Below are positions 33,276 to 42,395 of a DNA stretch of 64,000 bases, in pieces; positions within the stretch are counted from its first letter, which is position 1, and every line of letters begins with the position of its first letter. Below the pieces are notes generated by a model, which was not told where the DNA came from, did not search any database, and saw only the letters and a program-made list of their open reading frames with translations. This stretch comes from an uncultured Lachnospiraceae bacterium. Its GTDB lineage: Bacteria; Bacillota; Clostridia; Lachnospirales; Lachnospiraceae. The DNA is taken from positions 1 to 64,000 of the forward strand of contig CAJTUB010000010.1 of assembly GCA_910579465.1 (NCBI GenBank). Reading direction: 5' to 3'. The position numbers were made by a program, and so were the translations under genes.

Positions 33276-34826
33276 ATGGACGGTACATATCAGATGCTGC
33301 AGGATATGATAGATTTTCACAGTGCCCGCATGCAGAACCTGAGGCGGTATTATCCGTTTTTCTGTCTTCAGAATACCGCGTTTCATCTGTTTAAAGAAGG
33401 AAAGTATGCATTTCTTGATATGGGTTATATTACGTTAGCGGTGCTCCGGTATTTTATCGAGGAGAACCAGTTTAACGACCGTGCCATCCAGTATCCGGAG
33501 ATTTATGCGTTTCTTTCCGGTGTCCTTACCAGGGACTTTGGTCTTCTTCTGCCGGAGGCAGAGGAAAAAGAGCTGATTGATTATATTTTTGACAAGCTTA
33601 AAAACGACGGGAAGCCCTTTGTAATGGAGTATTTCGACCCGGCGAAAAAGGCAAAGGCAGCCGTGCGGATGAAGCTGATTGATTCCGTTCTTTCAGGGAA
33701 TGCGGTGTTGTATAACATTACGGCGGATGCTATCGAGTTTTATCTGGATACGAAGGAAATCCGCGATGAGAGTAAAATCAGTATCCAGCAGCTTCTTTTG
33801 GAAAAGATGATACATACGAAAAACTTTAAGGGCGGAATTGACGTTATCCGGCGGATTAACAGCGAGGTGAGCCGTCTGCGTCTGCAAAAGAAGGAAGTGC
33901 TTGCATTATTAGGCAGTAATGTCTTTGACGGGGTTAAGCTGTTAGAGGAGTTTAACCAGACAGGCCTCCGGTGGCTTTCGGAGGAGCAGAAGCTGTTTGC
34001 CCATAATATGGAGCTGATGGAGCGGGCGCGTGCAAAGGCGGAGGAAACGCTTCCCGAGGAGCGTGATGCCGGGGCGCTGCGCGGTATCTACCAGTTGGAA
34101 ACCGAGTTAAAGAGGGCAATGGCAAATCACGGGGATTTGCTTTCGGATTGTATGGATTTGCAGCTGCGTGCAGATGAGATTATACGGAAGTATAAATATA
34201 GCAGGCTGCGCGGGGCGTTTGATTTCCGTGCCTTTGTGGCGGCCGCGGAGGAGGCGGGGGATATGTCGCTTCTTTCGCATCTGGTCGAGCCGCTGCTGCT
34301 GCCAAGGCTGCAGAAGCACTTTTCCCTGCTTCAGACGGACGGGCTGCTTTCCCCGCCCGCAGAGTCAGGAGAAGCAGCGGAGCCTGCCGGGGGGACGGAC
34401 GAGGTTCCGTATTTGTTTGAGGATGAGATAGAAGAGGAACGGATTTCCGGAAACTATGCAGCAATCGCAAGGACGTTGTTTGACGAGCTGCTGCTTTCGG
34501 AGCGGGTCACGTTGTCGGAGTTGAACCGGAAGCTGGTCATCAAGTATTTTGACGGCATTTTCCGTAACAGTGACTACTATTCCTTTCTGGTACATCTCTG
34601 CCAGAAGAAGGAGTATAATCTTGCGCAGGTGCAGAAAAGGCAGGAGACATTTCTCGAGGGTATCCTTGCGGAAATGCTGCGGGAGCAGCCGGGGCAGAGG
34701 TATGGAAGGCTTAAGTTCCGGCTTGTAATGGAGCCGGAGGCGGAGGAGCTTTTGCACCGGATTGCAGGACCGGAGCGGGATGCGGTGTTTACGACAACGG
34801 AGATTGTGTTTGAGCGGATGAACTAA
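33276..34826 (+). CDS. JetA/MukF-like kleisin subunit
   Basis: A 516-residue mostly helical protein. An N-terminal winged-helix-like region (YYPFFCLQNTAFHLFKEGKYAFLDMGYITLAVLRYFIEE) and a long mid-region coiled coil (LLLEKMIHTKNFKGGIDVIRRINSEVSRLRLQKKEVL) recall MukF and the Wadjet protein JetA. An acidic Ala/Gly linker lies at ~360-385. The kleisin would bridge the ATPase heads. The start is ATG 33276 with AGGAGG six bases upstream, 28 bases after the cNMP-domain gene. An in-frame extension back into that gene (33039) is an artefact. Placement directly before a MukE-like gene and an SMC-like gene is the strongest support. Confidence 0.75.
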   Translation: MDGTYQMLQDMIDFHSARMQNLRRYYPFFCLQNTAFHLFKEGKYAFLDMGYITLAVLRYFIEENQFNDRAIQYPEIYAFLSGVLTRDFGLLLPEAEEKELIDYIFDKLKNDGKPFVMEYFDPAKKAKAAVRMKLIDSVLSGNAVLYNITADAIEFYLDTKEIRDESKISIQQLLLEKMIHTKNFKGGIDVIRRINSEVSRLRLQKKEVLALLGSNVFDGVKLLEEFNQTGLRWLSEEQKLFAHNMELMERARAKAEETLPEERDAGALRGIYQLETELKRAMANHGDLLSDCMDLQLRADEIIRKYKYSRLRGAFDFRAFVAAAEEAGDMSLLSHLVEPLLLPRLQKHFSLLQTDGLLSPPAESGEAAEPAGGTDEVPYLFEDEIEEERISGNYAAIARTLFDELLLSERVTLSELNRKLVIKYFDGIFRNSDYYSFLVHLCQKKEYNLAQVQKRQETFLEGILAEMLREQPGQRYGRLKFRLVMEPEAEELLHRIAGPERDAVFTTTEIVFERMN

Positions 34827-34845
34827 GGTGAAGGCGGGAAGAGCA

Positions 34846-35580
34846 ATGGAACAGAAGAATCTCGAAAAGGCTGCGGAGCTTTTAGCGGCGCTCCTGACAG
34901 GAGAGCCGGTGGAAGCAGAAGGCGGAAAGAATGCAGGTCTGTATGAGGCGTATTACGAATCGGGTGAGGTGAGTGACGCCTTAGAGCTGATGTTAAAAAA
35001 GCTGAATCTGCGAGTTTATGCATATAACAATGCGTTGTATGTTTCCGTCGGGGAGCGTAACCGTGTGTTCGGCTATTCGAATGAGGACCTGAAGCGCCTG
35101 ATGGGACTGCGCTTAAACAAGGAGCTGTATCTTTGCTATTATTTGATTTATCAGGCGGCGGCATGCTTTTATCAGGATTCTGCCACCTATAACTATACAG
35201 AGTATATCAGGGCGGAGGATTTAATGGAGGCGGTGAACCGTTCGCTGGCAGGGATGATTTCAAAGTTGCACCGGTTTTCCAGCGAGACGCCGGAGGAGCA
35301 GAGCTTTACCGCACTGGCGCTGCTGTGGGACGAGCTGCCGGTCATTGCAAACGAGGAGGCGCAGGGAATCCGCGCGGGGCGCAGTTCCAAAAGCGGGTTT
35401 ATCAAGCTTGTGTTTAATTTTCTGGTCTCCCAGGGGCTGTTTACCGAGGCGCAGGAACGGTATTATCCGACCAGCCGTATGCATGCCCTGATCCGGAGAT
35501 ATTTTGAGGAAGAAAAGGGCAGGCTTTATGAGCTGCAGACGCAATGGAACAAAGGAGGAGAAAACGGTGCCGCATATTAG
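34846..35580 (+). CDS. MukE/JetB-like protein (DUF6063 type)
   Basis: A 244-residue protein of two predicted winged-helix domains, as in MukE and JetB, which bind the kleisin and regulate DNA entry. Visible landmarks are NAGLYEAYYESGEVSDALELMLKKLNLRVYAYNNALYVS near the start, RVFGYSNEDLKRLMGL, and a second domain at ~165-235 (SGFIKLVFNFLVSQGLFTE, YYPTSRMHALIRRYFEE). The start is ATG 34846; a GTG at 34828 is possible. It overlaps the next gene by 14 bases. The assignment rests on size, fold pattern and position. Confidence 0.72.
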   Translation: MEQKNLEKAAELLAALLTGEPVEAEGGKNAGLYEAYYESGEVSDALELMLKKLNLRVYAYNNALYVSVGERNRVFGYSNEDLKRLMGLRLNKELYLCYYLIYQAAACFYQDSATYNYTEYIRAEDLMEAVNRSLAGMISKLHRFSSETPEEQSFTALALLWDELPVIANEEAQGIRAGRSSKSGFIKLVFNFLVSQGLFTEAQERYYPTSRMHALIRRYFEEEKGRLYELQTQWNKGGENGAAY

Positions 35581-38500
35581 CCGTATTCGTGTGAACAACG
35601 TAAAATATAACTTCGGGACACAGGCATACGACGACTTCGTGATGAAGCCGTTTTGCGGAAATATGCTGTATGACCTGGCAAACGGCGGCGGAAAGAGCGT
35701 ATTGCTTCTGCTGCTTTTGCAGAATATGCTTCCGAATTGTACCCTGGATGAAAAGCAGCCGGTGGAAAAGCTGTTCCGGAGCGGCGAGGGCAGCAGGACG
35801 ATTCATTCCCTGATTGAATGGCAGTTAGACGAGGAGAATATCCGGGACGGGTTCCGGTACATGACAACGGGCTTTTGCGCAAGAAAGGCGGCAGAGACAG
35901 AGGAAGAAACGAAGGATACCGCGTCGATTGAGTATTTCAATTACTGTATTTTTTATCGTGATTATAACGCAAACGACATCCGTAACCTTCCGTTGGTAAA
36001 GGACAAGGAGCGGATTACCTACGGCGGCCTGCGCCGGTATTTAAAGGAGCTGGAGCGGGATGCTTCTTTGATGGTGCGGATATTTGACCGCAAGGGAGAG
36101 TATCAGGACTTTATTGCCGGCTATGGCATTTATGAAAGCGAATGGGAAATTATCCGCGGGATTAATAAGACGGAAGGACATGTCCGTACTTATTTTGAAA
36201 CGAATTACAAAACGGCGCGTAAGGTCGTTGAGGATTTGCTGATTGAGGAAATTTTAGGAACCTCCTTTCGCAGAAAGGCGGGGTTTGCAGATACACAGGA
36301 TACGATGTCAAAGACCCTTCTTGATATGAAGGACAGGCTGGTGGAGCTTGCAAAGCAGAAGGATACCATCCGGAGCTATGACAGGCAGGAAGAGGTGCTT
36401 GCGGAGTTTTCTGCCCGTGTGGCGTTCCTTGGCTCGGTTTATAAGGAGCAGGGAGAAGCAAGGACACAGCTGAACCGTATTTATAATGCGGCAGAGCATT
36501 ATCTGGAGGAACGAAAGCAGGCGGCAGACGGCTTAAGGGAGGCAGAACGCAAGGCAGGAGAGGAGCTTCGTACCTATGAGGCAGAGCTTCTGGCGGGCGG
36601 GCTTTCCAAGGACCGTGAGCTGGCGGAGGAGTATGCCGGACAGGCGGCTGCGCTTCTTTCGGAGTTAGAGCAGGAAAAGGAGCGGAAGGAGGCGCTTTCC
36701 GCGTTGCTGGTGCGCAAGGAATGTGCCAATGATTATCTGGATTATCTGGAAGAAAAGAAAAAGCGTGACGAAATGGCAGTAACGCTCCAGGCAATGACGG
36801 AGCAGAGCGGCCTGCAGGGGGAGATTTCTGCCCTGGTGCGCGCGTATAAGCAGAAAAAGGAGAGTTACGAGGAAGAGCTTTCAGAGGCACTTGCAAAGGC
36901 GGAGCATGTCAAGGCAGGTGTTCTGTTAAAATATAGAACTGCGGAAAATACCGGAAGAGATGTGGAACGGGAGGCTGCGGTAACGGAGGTGCTTCTGGAG
37001 CAGGCAAAAAAGGAGCTTTCCGCACTTTGTGCAAGGGTGAGGGAGCAAAAGGATGCAATAGGGCTTCTGCTCGCCGAGGAAGCGCCGGAGCGTGCAGATA
37101 TCTGCGAGGCGAAAAAGGCAAAGACGGCGGCAAGGTGCGCGCTGCTGGCGGAAGAGAAAAAACAGCTTGCAGGGGAGCGCGAGAACGCGCTGTCGGCGGT
37201 ACAGCGTGCCGAGACGGAGCTGTCGCACTACCGTGAGGCGGCGGCGCTTCTTTTGGCGGAACAGGAACAGCTTTCAGCGGAAAAGGCGCGTGCGGATAAG
37301 TTAGCGGAAGCATACAGGGAAAAGGATTACCGCGCCTTAAGGGAAGCGGTGCGTCTGCGCTGCCGGGAAGCGTATGCCGAGCAGGCAAGGCTTTTGGAGC
37401 AGGGCGCTGCTGCAAAAAAAAGGCGGCAGGAGATAGAAGCGGGGAAGCTGTTTTCCTCTACGGAGGCAGCAGAAGCCGTAAAGGAATATATTTGTACGAG
37501 ATATAAAAAGAAGGCGGTTACAGGAGCGGAGTACCTGCAGGATAAGACCCCGGAGGAGCAGGAGGCGCTTCTGCGCCAGTTTGCGGGGCTTCCGTTTGCG
37601 GTGATTACCGACGGTTTTTCGGAGGCGCTTGACGACTCCCTGCTTGCGGAGTGCGTTCCGGCAGGGGAGATGGTCCCGTTGCTCCGCAGCGAGCCGTTCC
37701 GTGCCGGGAAGGAGTTGTTCCGCCGGGAGCAGCTGCTGTTCTGTGCAGGGAACCAGGCAGTGCTGCTGGAGGAAAAGGCCAGACAGAAGGAGCTGGTACG
37801 TCTGGCACGTCTCGAAGAGGAGGCGGAATACGGGAGGAACCGTCTGCGCTCGCTTCTGGAAGCGTACGAGGAGGACGAGGAGTTTTTAACCGGCTTTGTG
37901 AAGCGGTATTATGAGAAGATGCATTTCAAGAAGGAAGAATATGGAGTTACAGACGCAAAGGAGGAGATACTTTCGGAGAAGCTCCGGGAGGAAAATGAAA
38001 AGCTTTCAACGCTTTCGGAACGTCTGTGCCGGATTCCTGCCGAGGAGGAGGACTGCGCGAGGGAGCTTGCAGACTGTGAAAGGGAGCTGCAGTGCTGCCG
38101 TCTTATTATAGAATTAAACGTAAAGACAGAGGAGCAGGAGAAAGCAATCCGTGAGCTTTCGGAAAAGAAAGAACGGCTGCAGGAGTGGCGAAAAGAAGCA
38201 AAGGGAATGGCGGAAGCCCTTGAGGCAGAGCATGCCGCAAAGAGTGCGGAGGTCGACAGGCTGCATGCACAGGCAGAGGAGCTTAGACGTACCTGGGAGA
38301 GCTATGCCATTTATGACATGGAGGGAGAGCCTGCGCAGGTATCGCTCGAAATCGGCGAGCTTGCCGTGCAGATTGACGGAAAGATTGCAGCGCTTCATAC
38401 GGAGTCTTCTTCTATGGAGGATAAACAGCGCCTGCTGGATTCCTATGTATCGGCGATGAACCGGCTGTTAAGGAACATCCGTACAAAGGGCCTTAGTATT

Positions 38501-39964
38501 GCGGAGTTATCCGAACTATATGAGAAAAATGAGGTATACGAAACTTCCGAAGCGGAGCTGGCAAAGCTGGGAGAAGAGATTACTGCGCTTTCTGCACAGA
38601 CAGCGCAGACGGAGCATAAGTGCAGGGAGCTGCAGGAGAAGCTGTTCCGTCTGGAAGGAAAGAACAGCCAGGCGGAGGCAGCAATCGCGGAGCAGTACGG
38701 GGTGTACCGTCCGGTCGAGCTGACGGGAGAAAAGCTGGAGGCGTTTCTTGCAAAGCGCCGTATACAGATTGAGGAAAAGAAAAAAGAGGCAGAGGAGCTG
38801 AAAAAGCAGCAGGATGCGCTTTCGGAGGAGCTTTCCGGCTATATGGTAATCCGCAATGAGATTGCCCGTATGTTTGAAGGTATGGCACCTCTGACAAAGG
38901 ACTGCGGCAGACTCGAAAATAATGTCCGGCTTCCGGAGTGCTATAAGGAGGAAAGGGAACGCTATGCGGCGTCTGCAAGAGAGCTTCTCAGGCGGCAGGA
39001 GGAGTTTTACCATAACCGGCAGAAGACGATGGAGACCCTGCAGGTGCTTGGGGCACAGGCGCTTGCGGAGGAAATCGGAAGCAGCGTGGCAATGCCGAAG
39101 GGCATCCGGGAGACGGAGGAGGTAGTCTCCGGTATCAAGGAGGTCATTGCGTGCTTACAGCTGGAGCGGAGCCGGATTGAAGCCGGTCTCGGGGACCTCG
39201 AAAGCATGAAGGAGAATTTTGAAAGCCAGTGTCTGCAGCGCTGTCTGAATATCAAGGCAGACTTAGAGCGTCTGCCGAAGCTCTCCAAAATTGTATTGGA
39301 CGGCGAACAGATTCCGATGATTTCATTACAGATTCCCTATGTAAAAGAGGAGTTTTTCAAAGAGAGAATGGCGGGCTATATCGACTCTGTAATACAGGAA
39401 ACGGATAAGCTTCCGTCACAGACGGAGCGTATGAAGTATATCCGCACGGCGCTGTCGTATAAGAGGCTGTTCTCGGTTATTGTAACGGATATGAATGCAA
39501 TCCGCCTGCTTTTATATAAGCGGGAGCGCATGAAGGAGCAGAGCCGCCATCTGCGTTATGAAGAGGCGGTCGGCAGCACCGGGCAGTCCCAGGGCATCTA
39601 TATCCAGTTTCTGATTGCAATAATTAATTATATTTCCAGTATTTATTCTCCGCGGGGAGATTCCGCGGGGCTGCGGAAGGTTATCTTTATTGATAATCCG
39701 TTCGGGGCGGCAAAGGATGTGTATATCTGGGAGCCGATTTTTGAGCTGCTGCGTGCAAACCATGTCCAGCTGATTGTACCGGCGCGGGGAACCACACCGG
39801 CAATCACGGGACGTTTTGATGTAAATTATGTGCTTGGACAGAAGCTGATTGACGGCAGGCAGCAGACGGTAGTTGTAGATTATTGCAGTCGTGTGGAGGC
39901 AGACTCGGCAGAGTTTATTCCGCTGCAGTTTGAACAGACAAGTCTGGATATTTCGGAGGTGTAG
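35567..39964 (+). CDS. JetC/MukB-like SMC ATPase
   Basis: A 1465-residue SMC-type ATPase. The N-terminal head has a Walker A of the form LANGGGKSVLLLLL (~37-50), preceded by RIRVNNVKYNFG. About 250-1270 is coiled coil, broken mid-way (~640-760) by a globular part that would be the hinge (FAVITDGFSEALDDSLLAECVP). The C-terminal head has a signature-like GSTGQSQGIYIQFL (~1335) and Walker B IFIDNPFGAAKD (~1373), where Asn stands in the place of the usual catalytic Glu. The start is GTG 35567 with AAAGGAGG eight bases upstream. SMC complexes of this type load on DNA and extrude loops; Wadjet uses this to find plasmids. No nuclease partner is present here. Confidence 0.85.
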   Translation: MPHISRIRVNNVKYNFGTQAYDDFVMKPFCGNMLYDLANGGGKSVLLLLLLQNMLPNCTLDEKQPVEKLFRSGEGSRTIHSLIEWQLDEENIRDGFRYMTTGFCARKAAETEEETKDTASIEYFNYCIFYRDYNANDIRNLPLVKDKERITYGGLRRYLKELERDASLMVRIFDRKGEYQDFIAGYGIYESEWEIIRGINKTEGHVRTYFETNYKTARKVVEDLLIEEILGTSFRRKAGFADTQDTMSKTLLDMKDRLVELAKQKDTIRSYDRQEEVLAEFSARVAFLGSVYKEQGEARTQLNRIYNAAEHYLEERKQAADGLREAERKAGEELRTYEAELLAGGLSKDRELAEEYAGQAAALLSELEQEKERKEALSALLVRKECANDYLDYLEEKKKRDEMAVTLQAMTEQSGLQGEISALVRAYKQKKESYEEELSEALAKAEHVKAGVLLKYRTAENTGRDVEREAAVTEVLLEQAKKELSALCARVREQKDAIGLLLAEEAPERADICEAKKAKTAARCALLAEEKKQLAGERENALSAVQRAETELSHYREAAALLLAEQEQLSAEKARADKLAEAYREKDYRALREAVRLRCREAYAEQARLLEQGAAAKKRRQEIEAGKLFSSTEAAEAVKEYICTRYKKKAVTGAEYLQDKTPEEQEALLRQFAGLPFAVITDGFSEALDDSLLAECVPAGEMVPLLRSEPFRAGKELFRREQLLFCAGNQAVLLEEKARQKELVRLARLEEEAEYGRNRLRSLLEAYEEDEEFLTGFVKRYYEKMHFKKEEYGVTDAKEEILSEKLREENEKLSTLSERLCRIPAEEEDCARELADCERELQCCRLIIELNVKTEEQEKAIRELSEKKERLQEWRKEAKGMAEALEAEHAAKSAEVDRLHAQAEELRRTWESYAIYDMEGEPAQVSLEIGELAVQIDGKIAALHTESSSMEDKQRLLDSYVSAMNRLLRNIRTKGLSIAELSELYEKNEVYETSEAELAKLGEEITALSAQTAQTEHKCRELQEKLFRLEGKNSQAEAAIAEQYGVYRPVELTGEKLEAFLAKRRIQIEEKKKEAEELKKQQDALSEELSGYMVIRNEIARMFEGMAPLTKDCGRLENNVRLPECYKEERERYAASARELLRRQEEFYHNRQKTMETLQVLGAQALAEEIGSSVAMPKGIRETEEVVSGIKEVIACLQLERSRIEAGLGDLESMKENFESQCLQRCLNIKADLERLPKLSKIVLDGEQIPMISLQIPYVKEEFFKERMAGYIDSVIQETDKLPSQTERMKYIRTALSYKRLFSVIVTDMNAIRLLLYKRERMKEQSRHLRYEEAVGSTGQSQGIYIQFLIAIINYISSIYSPRGDSAGLRKVIFIDNPFGAAKDVYIWEPIFELLRANHVQLIVPARGTTPAITGRFDVNYVLGQKLIDGRQQTVVVDYCSRVEADSAEFIPLQFEQTSLDISEV

Positions 39965-39968
39965 CATT

Positions 39969-41969
39969 ATGGGAATGGAACGTTATCGTGCGATTGTAAA
40001 ACTGGAGGATATCAGAACCCTTTTTGAAAATGGAAGGTATGAGGAGGCAAAGGCTGCCGCGGACGGGCTTCGCAGAGAGCGCTTAAAGGACAGTGCCGAC
40101 CTGTTTCTTCTTGCTGCACTCTATCGTAAGTGTGGAGAATATGAGACAGCGAAGGAGCTTTTGCTGCGCATTTATGAAAAAAAGGCAACCTGGCGTGTGC
40201 TCGAGGAGCTGATGGAGGTCTGTCTTGCTGAAAAAAATCCAAAGGAAGCAGATGCTTACTTAAAAGAATATTGTAAAATTTCCGGGGGCGACCCGAGAAA
40301 TTATATTTATGAATACCGTATCGGGCGACAGATGCATTGTCCGGATGAGGAGCTTTTGCCGATTCTGCAGACATTAAAGGCGGAAGAATATACGGAAAAG
40401 TACGGGTATGAGCTGGCAAAGCTTTATCATAAGCTAGGCAGGGAGCAGGAGTGCATGGCAGAGTGTGCAGACCTGATTCTCTGGTTTGGCGAGGGTACTT
40501 ATGTAGAACGCGCAAAGGCGCTGCAGGCATACTATCGCGGAGAGCTTTCCGCAGAGGATATCCGTACCAGAAACAGGCAGAAGGAAGAAGAACAGAAGCG
40601 TTTTGAAGAAGAGGCGCGCAGGGCGCAGGAGGAAGAACGGTATCGTTTTGAGGAAGAGGCGCGCAGGGCGCAGGAGGAAGAGCTGCGCCGTTTTGAAGAG
40701 GAGGAACACAGGGTAGCACAGGAAGAGCTGGATCGTTTGGAAGAGCAGAGGTACGGAGCACAGGAGGAAGAGCTGCGCCGTTTTGAGGAGGAAGAACGCG
40801 GAGCGGCGGAGGAGGCAGAGCGTAAGAGTAAGACAGAAGAATGGGAGCAGATTGTCTGTGAGCCGGAAGAGGCAAAAACGGCGAGCCTCTTTCAGGGTGG
40901 TCTGTCTGAACAGGGAAAAGAGAACCTGCAGAAAGCATTGGAAGAAATGGCAGCGGCTGATATGGGAGGTGACATGGGCGGACCGGTGAGCGTCTGGATG
41001 GCAGGGAAGGATACTGCAACAGGAGAGGCAGTATACGAGCAGATTTCCCTGTTTCCGACGGAAGAGGAGCCGGAGGAGGCAGCTGGGGGCGAAGGGGGGC
41101 CTGCACAGGAGGTTATATCTGTGCCTGTCAACGAGGAGCCGGAAACGGAGCCTGTGTGGGAGGAGCCGGAGGAAGCGCTGACGGAGCTAAGTGCAGAGCT
41201 TTCATTCTGTCTGTCCGCAAATGGTGTTGTGTTTGAAGAAGCACTGCACGGCTATGCCCGGGTGGAGCGTGTGAGGAAGCAGGTAATCCAGGTGCTCGGA
41301 ATGCTGCTTGCGGCGAAGAAGAGGTGTTATTGTCTGGTGATTACCGGCGGAAAGCAGAGTGGAAAAACGACGCTCGGCACTTATCTTGTGAAGCTTTTGT
41401 ATGAGCTTTCCTGTATGAGCAGCCCGCGCGTGGCAAAAATCAGCGCAGCGAAGCTAAACCAGCTTCAGCTTTCGGAAAAAAGTGAACAGCTGCGGGATTG
41501 CTGTCTGATGATAGAGGGTGCAGGAAGCTTAACCGGGGAAAGTGTTGCAGGGCTGTTGGATTTTATCGGCGACGGGATTCCGTGCGCTGTGGTATTAGAA
41601 GATAATGCTGGTGCAATAAACCGGCTGTTGCGCAGTCATGCGGAATGCAACCGGATGTTTAATAACCGGATTCATTTGCCGGAGTACAGCAGCGGGGAGC
41701 TGATGTGCTTTGCGCTGGAATACATAGGGGCCCATGATTATGAAATAGGCAGAGAGGGAAGAAGGATTCTGGAACAGAAAATAGAACAGGTAGTGCGGAC
41801 GGAGAAAAAGGAAAGAAGACTGGCAGAAACAATGAAAGTGGTAAAAGCAGCAATTGAGAATGCAGATTACCGGAACCAGGGAACAATTCTTACGATGGCT
41901 GCTGCCGGTAATCTCCTTGCCGCAGGAGCTATGGAGCTTGCGGCAGAGGATTTCGGGATTATACGGTAA
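39969..41969 (+). CDS. TPR/coiled-coil/AAA ATPase, last gene of the SMC locus
   Basis: A 666-residue protein. Residues ~10-195 are TPR-like helical repeats (LFENGRYEEAKAAADGL, LYRKCGEYETAKELLLRI, LYHKLGREQECMAECADLILWF). Residues ~205-290 are a Glu/Arg-rich coiled coil built from near-repeats of RFEEEARRAQEEE. An acidic disordered stretch follows. Residues ~420-666 are an AAA domain with Walker A GGKQSGKTTLG (~458-468) and a Walker B-like LMIEGAGSL. The start ATG 39969 has GGAGGTG and lies four bases after the SMC gene. It occupies the place where a JetD nuclease would be expected but has no TOPRIM or nuclease motif. It may remodel or recycle the SMC complex; that is inference. Confidence 0.75.
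   Translation: MGMERYRAIVKLEDIRTLFENGRYEEAKAAADGLRRERLKDSADLFLLAALYRKCGEYETAKELLLRIYEKKATWRVLEELMEVCLAEKNPKEADAYLKEYCKISGGDPRNYIYEYRIGRQMHCPDEELLPILQTLKAEEYTEKYGYELAKLYHKLGREQECMAECADLILWFGEGTYVERAKALQAYYRGELSAEDIRTRNRQKEEEQKRFEEEARRAQEEERYRFEEEARRAQEEELRRFEEEEHRVAQEELDRLEEQRYGAQEEELRRFEEEERGAAEEAERKSKTEEWEQIVCEPEEAKTASLFQGGLSEQGKENLQKALEEMAAADMGGDMGGPVSVWMAGKDTATGEAVYEQISLFPTEEEPEEAAGGEGGPAQEVISVPVNEEPETEPVWEEPEEALTELSAELSFCLSANGVVFEEALHGYARVERVRKQVIQVLGMLLAAKKRCYCLVITGGKQSGKTTLGTYLVKLLYELSCMSSPRVAKISAAKLNQLQLSEKSEQLRDCCLMIEGAGSLTGESVAGLLDFIGDGIPCAVVLEDNAGAINRLLRSHAECNRMFNNRIHLPEYSSGELMCFALEYIGAHDYEIGREGRRILEQKIEQVVRTEKKERRLAETMKVVKAAIENADYRNQGTILTMAAAGNLLAAGAMELAAEDFGIIR
40584..40815 (+). 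repeat. in-frame tandem repeat encoding the coiled coil
   Basis: Units of about 45-50 bases encoding (R/L)RFEEEAxRAQEEE recur about five times with variation. Such tracts vary in length between strains by slippage or recombination. Confidence 0.7.
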
Positions 41970-42297
41970 ACTTGATTTTAATTTCATCCTTTAAGTTCTG
42001 TCCGCCTTTGGAGCGTACATTTTTTGTAACGTTGAGAATATAAGCCGTGCTTTTTTTGTAAGGCTCTAACGGTTCGATTTCTACTGAATTGGTTTCCGCA
42101 TCGTACCGGATTGCAGTACGCAGGACGGAATTAGTTTCCGCGTCGGTAACAAACATGTTTACACTGTTTACGGTATTCGGATTCAGCGGTGCAGTAAACT
42201 GAACACGCCATACAAACTTTCCGGTCTTAAACTTAAGATTCTGCTTGATTCTGTGTTCGGTATGTTCACTGAGTGGTTCGATTTCCAGCAAATTCAT
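41959..42297 (-). CDS. small Ig-like (Big_5/SbsA type) domain protein
   Basis: A 112-residue single-domain protein. VWRVQFTAPLNPNTVNSVNMFVTDAETN and STAYILNVTKNVRSKGGQNLKDEIKIKFTV are typical of the SbsA Ig-like fold, normally a repeat in large surface proteins. There is no signal peptide, so this stand-alone copy would be cytoplasmic unless exported otherwise. The start ATG 42297 has GAAGGGAGAAG. It is convergent with the SMC-locus AAA gene and overlaps it by 11 bases. Confidence 0.8.
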   Translation of the reverse strand: MNLLEIEPLSEHTEHRIKQNLKFKTGKFVWRVQFTAPLNPNTVNSVNMFVTDAETNSVLRTAIRYDAETNSVEIEPLEPYKKSTAYILNVTKNVRSKGGQNLKDEIKIKFTV

Positions 42298-42395
42298 AGA
42301 GCTTCTCCCTTCGTTTCAAGCTATATTCTATCGTATGATATATACTATACTAGATTTTTGGGAAAAAGACAAGAGAGAAATAGGAGGAATAAAAA

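Noticed and set aside
36162..36896. 244-codon antisense ORF within the SMC gene
   Set aside because: Pro/Ser-rich translation typical of the antisense of GAG/GCG-rich coiled-coil coding DNA; no ribosome binding site. The same holds for the antisense frames at 36909-37415 and 40012-41106.
40584..40815. Possible CRISPR or satellite array
   Set aside because: Repeats are in frame within a coding coiled coil, diverged, and have no spacers.
30971..41969. Calling the locus a complete Wadjet system
   Set aside because: No JetD-like TOPRIM nuclease lies in or next to it; neighbours are tadA and aroK.
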